Source: Methanomassiliicoccales archaeon PtaU1.Bin124
Lineage (GTDB): Archaea; Thermoplasmatota; Thermoplasmata; Methanomassiliicoccales; UBA472
Length of the DNA stretch: 64,000 bases
Assembly (NCBI GenBank): GCA_002067865.1
Contig: MVRC01000011.1
Location: 1 to 64,000 of the forward strand
Direction: 5' to 3'
Shown here: positions 61,505 through 64,000 of the stretch, piece after piece
Layout of the letters: each line of letters opens with the position of its first letter
Position numbering within the stretch: the first letter of the stretch is position 1
Notes under the pieces: model-generated
Databases searched by the model: none
Seen by the model: only the letters and a program-made list of their open reading frames with translations
Told to the model about the DNA's origin: nothing
Made by a program: the position numbers and the translations under genes

Positions 61505-62976
61505 CCCCCGTTGCCGACGGACTCGCGACGAGCTGCCGCGGACCACTGGTCCACGTTGCCGCCGGTCTTGACATCGATCTTCCGCTCGGTGGAACGCATG
61601 TACATGGCTGCGACGGCAGCCAGGTCCTTCAGGTTCAATCCCTTCTCGTTCATCTCCCGGTCCTTGAAGAACTCAGGGGCCACCTGGGGGAACAGGGCGT
61701 AAGATAGAACGTCCTCGACGGTCTTGGCCAGAGGCCCTGCCTCCTTGGCCTGTTTGTCGAACTCGGGCTCCAGCAGATCTGCCGGGCGCACCGTGATGGG
61801 GGTCTCGTCCCCGATGATCTTCCTTCTGATATCCGGCGCTATCTCGACCGGCGTCTTGCCGTACAGGCCGCGCACCAGGTTCTTGATCTCGTTGCTGGTG
61901 ACCTTGTACCTCTCACCGTAGATGACGTTCAGCACCGCCTGGTTGCCGACGATCTGCGAGGTTGGCGTTACGAGGGGGATGTGCCCCATGTCCGCCTTCA
62001 CCCGCGGCACCTCCAGGAACACCTCGGACAGCTTGTCCTCCTTCTTCGCCTCGCGCAATTGGTTCTTGAAGTTGGACATCATGCCGCCGGGGATCTGGTA
62101 TATGAGCACGTCCGTGTCGATGGCTATGTGCTCCGACTCGAACGCCGCGTACTTCTTGCGCACGCCTTTAAAGTACTCGGCGATCTCGGCCAGCTTCTTC
62201 AGGTCCAGACCCGTGTCCCATTCCGTGCCGCGCAGCATCGCCACGACCGTCTCGGTGGGCGAATGGGACGTGCCCATGCTGAACGAGGAGATCGCCGTGT
62301 CGACGATCTCTGCGCCGGCCTCGACGGCCTTGAACGTCGCCGGCAGCGCCATGCCAGAGGTGGTGTGCGAGTGGAAGTGCACCGGCAGAGCGGTCTCCTC
62401 CCGCAGCTGTTTGACCAGCTCGTAAGCGTCCATGGGGGAGATCAGCCCGGCCATGTCCTTGATGCAGATCGTGTCCGCTCCCAGCTCCTGCAGCCTGCGG
62501 GCGAACTTGAGGTAATAGGGAATGTCGTGCACAGGGGAGATGGTGTAGGAGATACCCGCCTCCACCACGCCGCCGTTCTTCTTGACAGCGCGCATGGCCG
62601 TCTGCAGGTTGCGCGGGTCGTTCAGCGCATCGAATATGCGGAACACGTCGATGCCGCGCTCGCACGCCTTCTCCACGAACTTCTCCACTATGTCATCGCT
62701 GTAGTGCCTGTAGCCCACGATGTTCTGCCCGCGCAGCAGCATCTGGAAGGGGGTGTTGGGCATCTCCTTCTTCAGCTTGGTGATGCGCTCCCACGGGTCC
62801 TCCTTGAGGAATCTCAGGCAGGTATCGAACGTGGCGCCGCCCCACATCTCCACGGACCAGTAGCCTATCTCGTCCATCAGCGGGGCGATGGGCAGCATGT
62901 CCTCGGTGCGCATCCTGGTGGCGATCAATGACTGATGCCCGTCGCGCAGCACCAGGTCGGTAACTTTCACTTTCAT
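61492..62976 (-). CDS. Pyruvate/oxaloacetate carboxyltransferase subunit (PycB/OadA/5S type)
   Basis: A 494-residue biotin-dependent carboxyltransferase. The barrel starts VTDLVLRDGHQSLIATRMRTEDML (with the metal-binding RDGHQS) and has WGGATFDTCLRFL, KDMAGLISPMDAYELV and HFHSHTTSGMA. The biotin domain is on a separate protein. It could be pyruvate carboxylase subunit B, oxaloacetate decarboxylase alpha, or the 5S subunit of transcarboxylase. It lies between the beta carboxyltransferase and the biotin carrier gene. Confidence 0.9.
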   Translation of the reverse strand: MKVKVTDLVLRDGHQSLIATRMRTEDMLPIAPLMDEIGYWSVEMWGGATFDTCLRFLKEDPWERITKLKKEMPNTPFQMLLRGQNIVGYRHYSDDIVEKFVEKACERGIDVFRIFDALNDPRNLQTAMRAVKKNGGVVEAGISYTISPVHDIPYYLKFARRLQELGADTICIKDMAGLISPMDAYELVKQLREETALPVHFHSHTTSGMALPATFKAVEAGAEIVDTAISSFSMGTSHSPTETVVAMLRGTEWDTGLDLKKLAEIAEYFKGVRKKYAAFESEHIAIDTDVLIYQIPGGMMSNFKNQLREAKKEDKLSEVFLEVPRVKADMGHIPLVTPTSQIVGNQAVLNVIYGERYKVTSNEIKNLVRGLYGKTPVEIAPDIRRKIIGDETPITVRPADLLEPEFDKQAKEAGPLAKTVEDVLSYALFPQVAPEFFKDREMNEKGLNLKDLAAVAAMYMRSTERKIDVKTGGNVDQWSAAARRESVGNGGWLV

Positions 62977-62985
62977 CAGGTCACC

Positions 62986-64000
62986 TCAGAGGGGCATGTT
63001 GCCATGCTTTCTTGCCGGCCTGGCCTCGCGCTTCCTTTCCAGCATGTGGAGGGCTGTGATCAGGCGGGGCCTGGTCTCCTTCGGCTCGATGATGTCGTCG
63101 ATGTAGCCCCTCTCCGCGGCCACGAAGGCGGATGCATAGGCCTTGCGGTACTCGGAGATGAGCTCGTCCCTCTTCACCTGGGGGTCATCGGCCATGATGA
63201 GCTCCTGCTTGTAGACGATGTTGATCGCGCCCTCCGGTCCGACCACGGCGATCTCTGCCGATGGCCAGGCCAGATTGATATCGGTGCGGATGTGCTTGGA
63301 CGCCATGACGCAGTAAGCGCCGCCGATGGCCTTCCTGGTGACCAGCGTGATCTTGGGGCAGGTGGCCTCACAATATGCGTAAAGCAGTTTGGTGCTGTTC
63401 CTGATGAGCCCCTCATACTCCTGCTCCTTGCTGGGCAGGTATCCAGGGACGTCCACCAAGGATATGATCGGGATGTTGAACGCGTCGCAGAAGCGCACGA
63501 AGCGGGCCGCCTTGATAGATGCGTGGTTGTCCAGTGTGCCAGCGAACGCGGACGGGTCGTTGGCCACGATGCCGACGGTGCTGCCGTCCATGCGGGCGAA
63601 GCCGACCGTCATGTTCTTGGCGAAGCTGTCCTGCACTTCGAAGTAATCGCCCGTGTCGACGATCTTCTTGATCACGTCGATCATCTCATAGGGCTTCTGC
63701 GGGTCCTCTGGAATGATCGACTCCAGCGATTCGTCACGCCTCTCCGGGTCGTCCTTGCTCTTCTGCATCGGGCAGGGGTCGAGGTTGTTGGACGGCAAAT
63801 AGGAGAGAAGCTTCTTCGCCCGCTTGATGCAGTCCAGGTCATCCTCGCACACGAAGTGTGCGGTCCCGGAGCGGTGAGCGTGCGTGGTGGCACCGCCCAG
63901 CTCTTCGAAGCTGACGGTCTCGTTCTGCACCGCCTTGATGACGTCCGGCCCGACCATGAACATGTGGGCCTTCTTGTCGACCATGAAGACGAAATCTGCC
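62986..64000 (-). CDS. Acyl-CoA carboxyltransferase beta subunit (PccB/12S/MmdA type), partial
   Basis: The reading frame is open to the right edge, so the N-terminus is missing; 338 residues are visible. Motifs are FVFMVDKKAHMFMVGPDVIK, GGATTHAHRSGTAHFVCEDD, VDVPGYLPSKEQEYEGLIRN and VTRKAIGGAYCVMASKHI (oxyanion glycines), which match propionyl/methylmalonyl-CoA carboxyltransferases. It would transfer a carboxyl group between biotin and propionyl-CoA (or another acyl-CoA). It is upstream of the pyruvate-type carboxyltransferase and biotin carrier, giving a transcarboxylase-like set; a biotin carboxylase gene is not seen in the window. Confidence 0.93.
   Translation of the reverse strand, partial: ADFVFMVDKKAHMFMVGPDVIKAVQNETVSFEELGGATTHAHRSGTAHFVCEDDLDCIKRAKKLLSYLPSNNLDPCPMQKSKDDPERRDESLESIIPEDPQKPYEMIDVIKKIVDTGDYFEVQDSFAKNMTVGFARMDGSTVGIVANDPSAFAGTLDNHASIKAARFVRFCDAFNIPIISLVDVPGYLPSKEQEYEGLIRNSTKLLYAYCEATCPKITLVTRKAIGGAYCVMASKHIRTDINLAWPSAEIAVVGPEGAINIVYKQELIMADDPQVKRDELISEYRKAYASAFVAAERGYIDDIIEPKETRPRLITALHMLERKREARPARKHGNMPL

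Noticed and set aside
1-64000. CRISPR arrays, insertion sequences, tRNA or rRNA genes
   Set aside because: No regularly spaced repeats, transposase-like frames, terminal repeats or tRNA cloverleaf candidates were noticed in the intergenic regions; most gaps are under 250 bp. This was by eye, so a tRNA scan could still find one.

Overview
The window is a gene-dense, moderately GC-rich stretch of a chromosome from an anaerobic archaeon, most likely a relative of Thermoplasmata/Methanomassiliicoccales. The archaeal signs are direct: exosome subunit Csl4, Nob1, KptA, a METTL5-type rRNA methyltransferase, a geranylgeranyl reductase next to a trans-prenyltransferase, a Ta0216-type B12/radical-SAM protein, an HTH-CBS regulator, and AT-rich TATA boxes about 26 nt before start codons, often with leaderless spacing. 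No rRNA, tRNA, CRISPR array, transposase or mcr gene is visible.

Layout. 1-7 kb: archaeal glutamate synthase pieces (minus strand), an HTH-CBS regulator, an information-processing run (METTL5-like, Csl4, ThiI-like, Nob1), ProC and a DJ-1/PfpI protein. 7.2-17.5 kb: a 12-gene Fpo/Nuo-like operon (A-B-C-D-H-I-J1-J2-K-L-M-N) without the NADH or F420 input subunits; its I subunit carries four [4Fe-4S] motifs. 17.7-25.8 kb: isoprenoid genes (trans- and cis-prenyltransferases, geranylgeranyl reductase), a radical-SAM/B12 protein, a probable methanogenesis-marker-11 homologue, KptA and small proteins.

25.9-59.1 kb: a dispersed but nearly complete bacterial-type, folate-based Wood-Ljungdahl pathway. 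It includes FolD and Fhs (divergent), a DUF3786 protein, a split HdrA pair with MvhD-MetV-MetF, the methyltransferase AcsE, bifunctional PurH, the corrinoid activator RACo, a folate-independent methionine-synthase-like protein next to a CooC/AcsF nickel ATPase, and acsAB-acsD-acsC. The most striking gene is a single 1357-residue protein that fuses a complete CO dehydrogenase (CooS/AcsA type) to a complete bacterial acetyl-CoA synthase (AcsB). All metal ligands I can identify are present. Interspersed are RNase III (unusual in archaea), an MFS transporter, a deacetylase, a response-regulator/kinase hybrid, a CDF transporter, a flavoredoxin, an alpha/alpha-toroid protein and a large secreted protein.

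59.2-64 kb: an M16 peptidase, then (minus strand) an operon for a carboxyltransferase beta subunit (cut by the window end), a pyruvate/oxaloacetate carboxyltransferase, a biotin carrier protein and an ACT-domain protein. This composition resembles the 12S-5S-1.3S parts of transcarboxylase.

How it fits together (inference): formate is activated on tetrahydrofolate by Fhs and reduced by FolD and by MetVF with an Hdr/MvhD electron-transfer module. AcsE moves the methyl group to the corrinoid protein AcsCD, and the fused CODH/ACS makes acetyl-CoA. RACo and CooC maintain the cobalt and nickel centres. PurH and the methionine-synthase-like protein would draw one-carbon units from the same pathway, and the Fpo-like complex could couple ferredoxin oxidation to ion pumping. 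Formate dehydrogenase, hydrogenase and phosphotransacetylase/acetate kinase are not in the window, so acetogenesis itself is not demonstrated.
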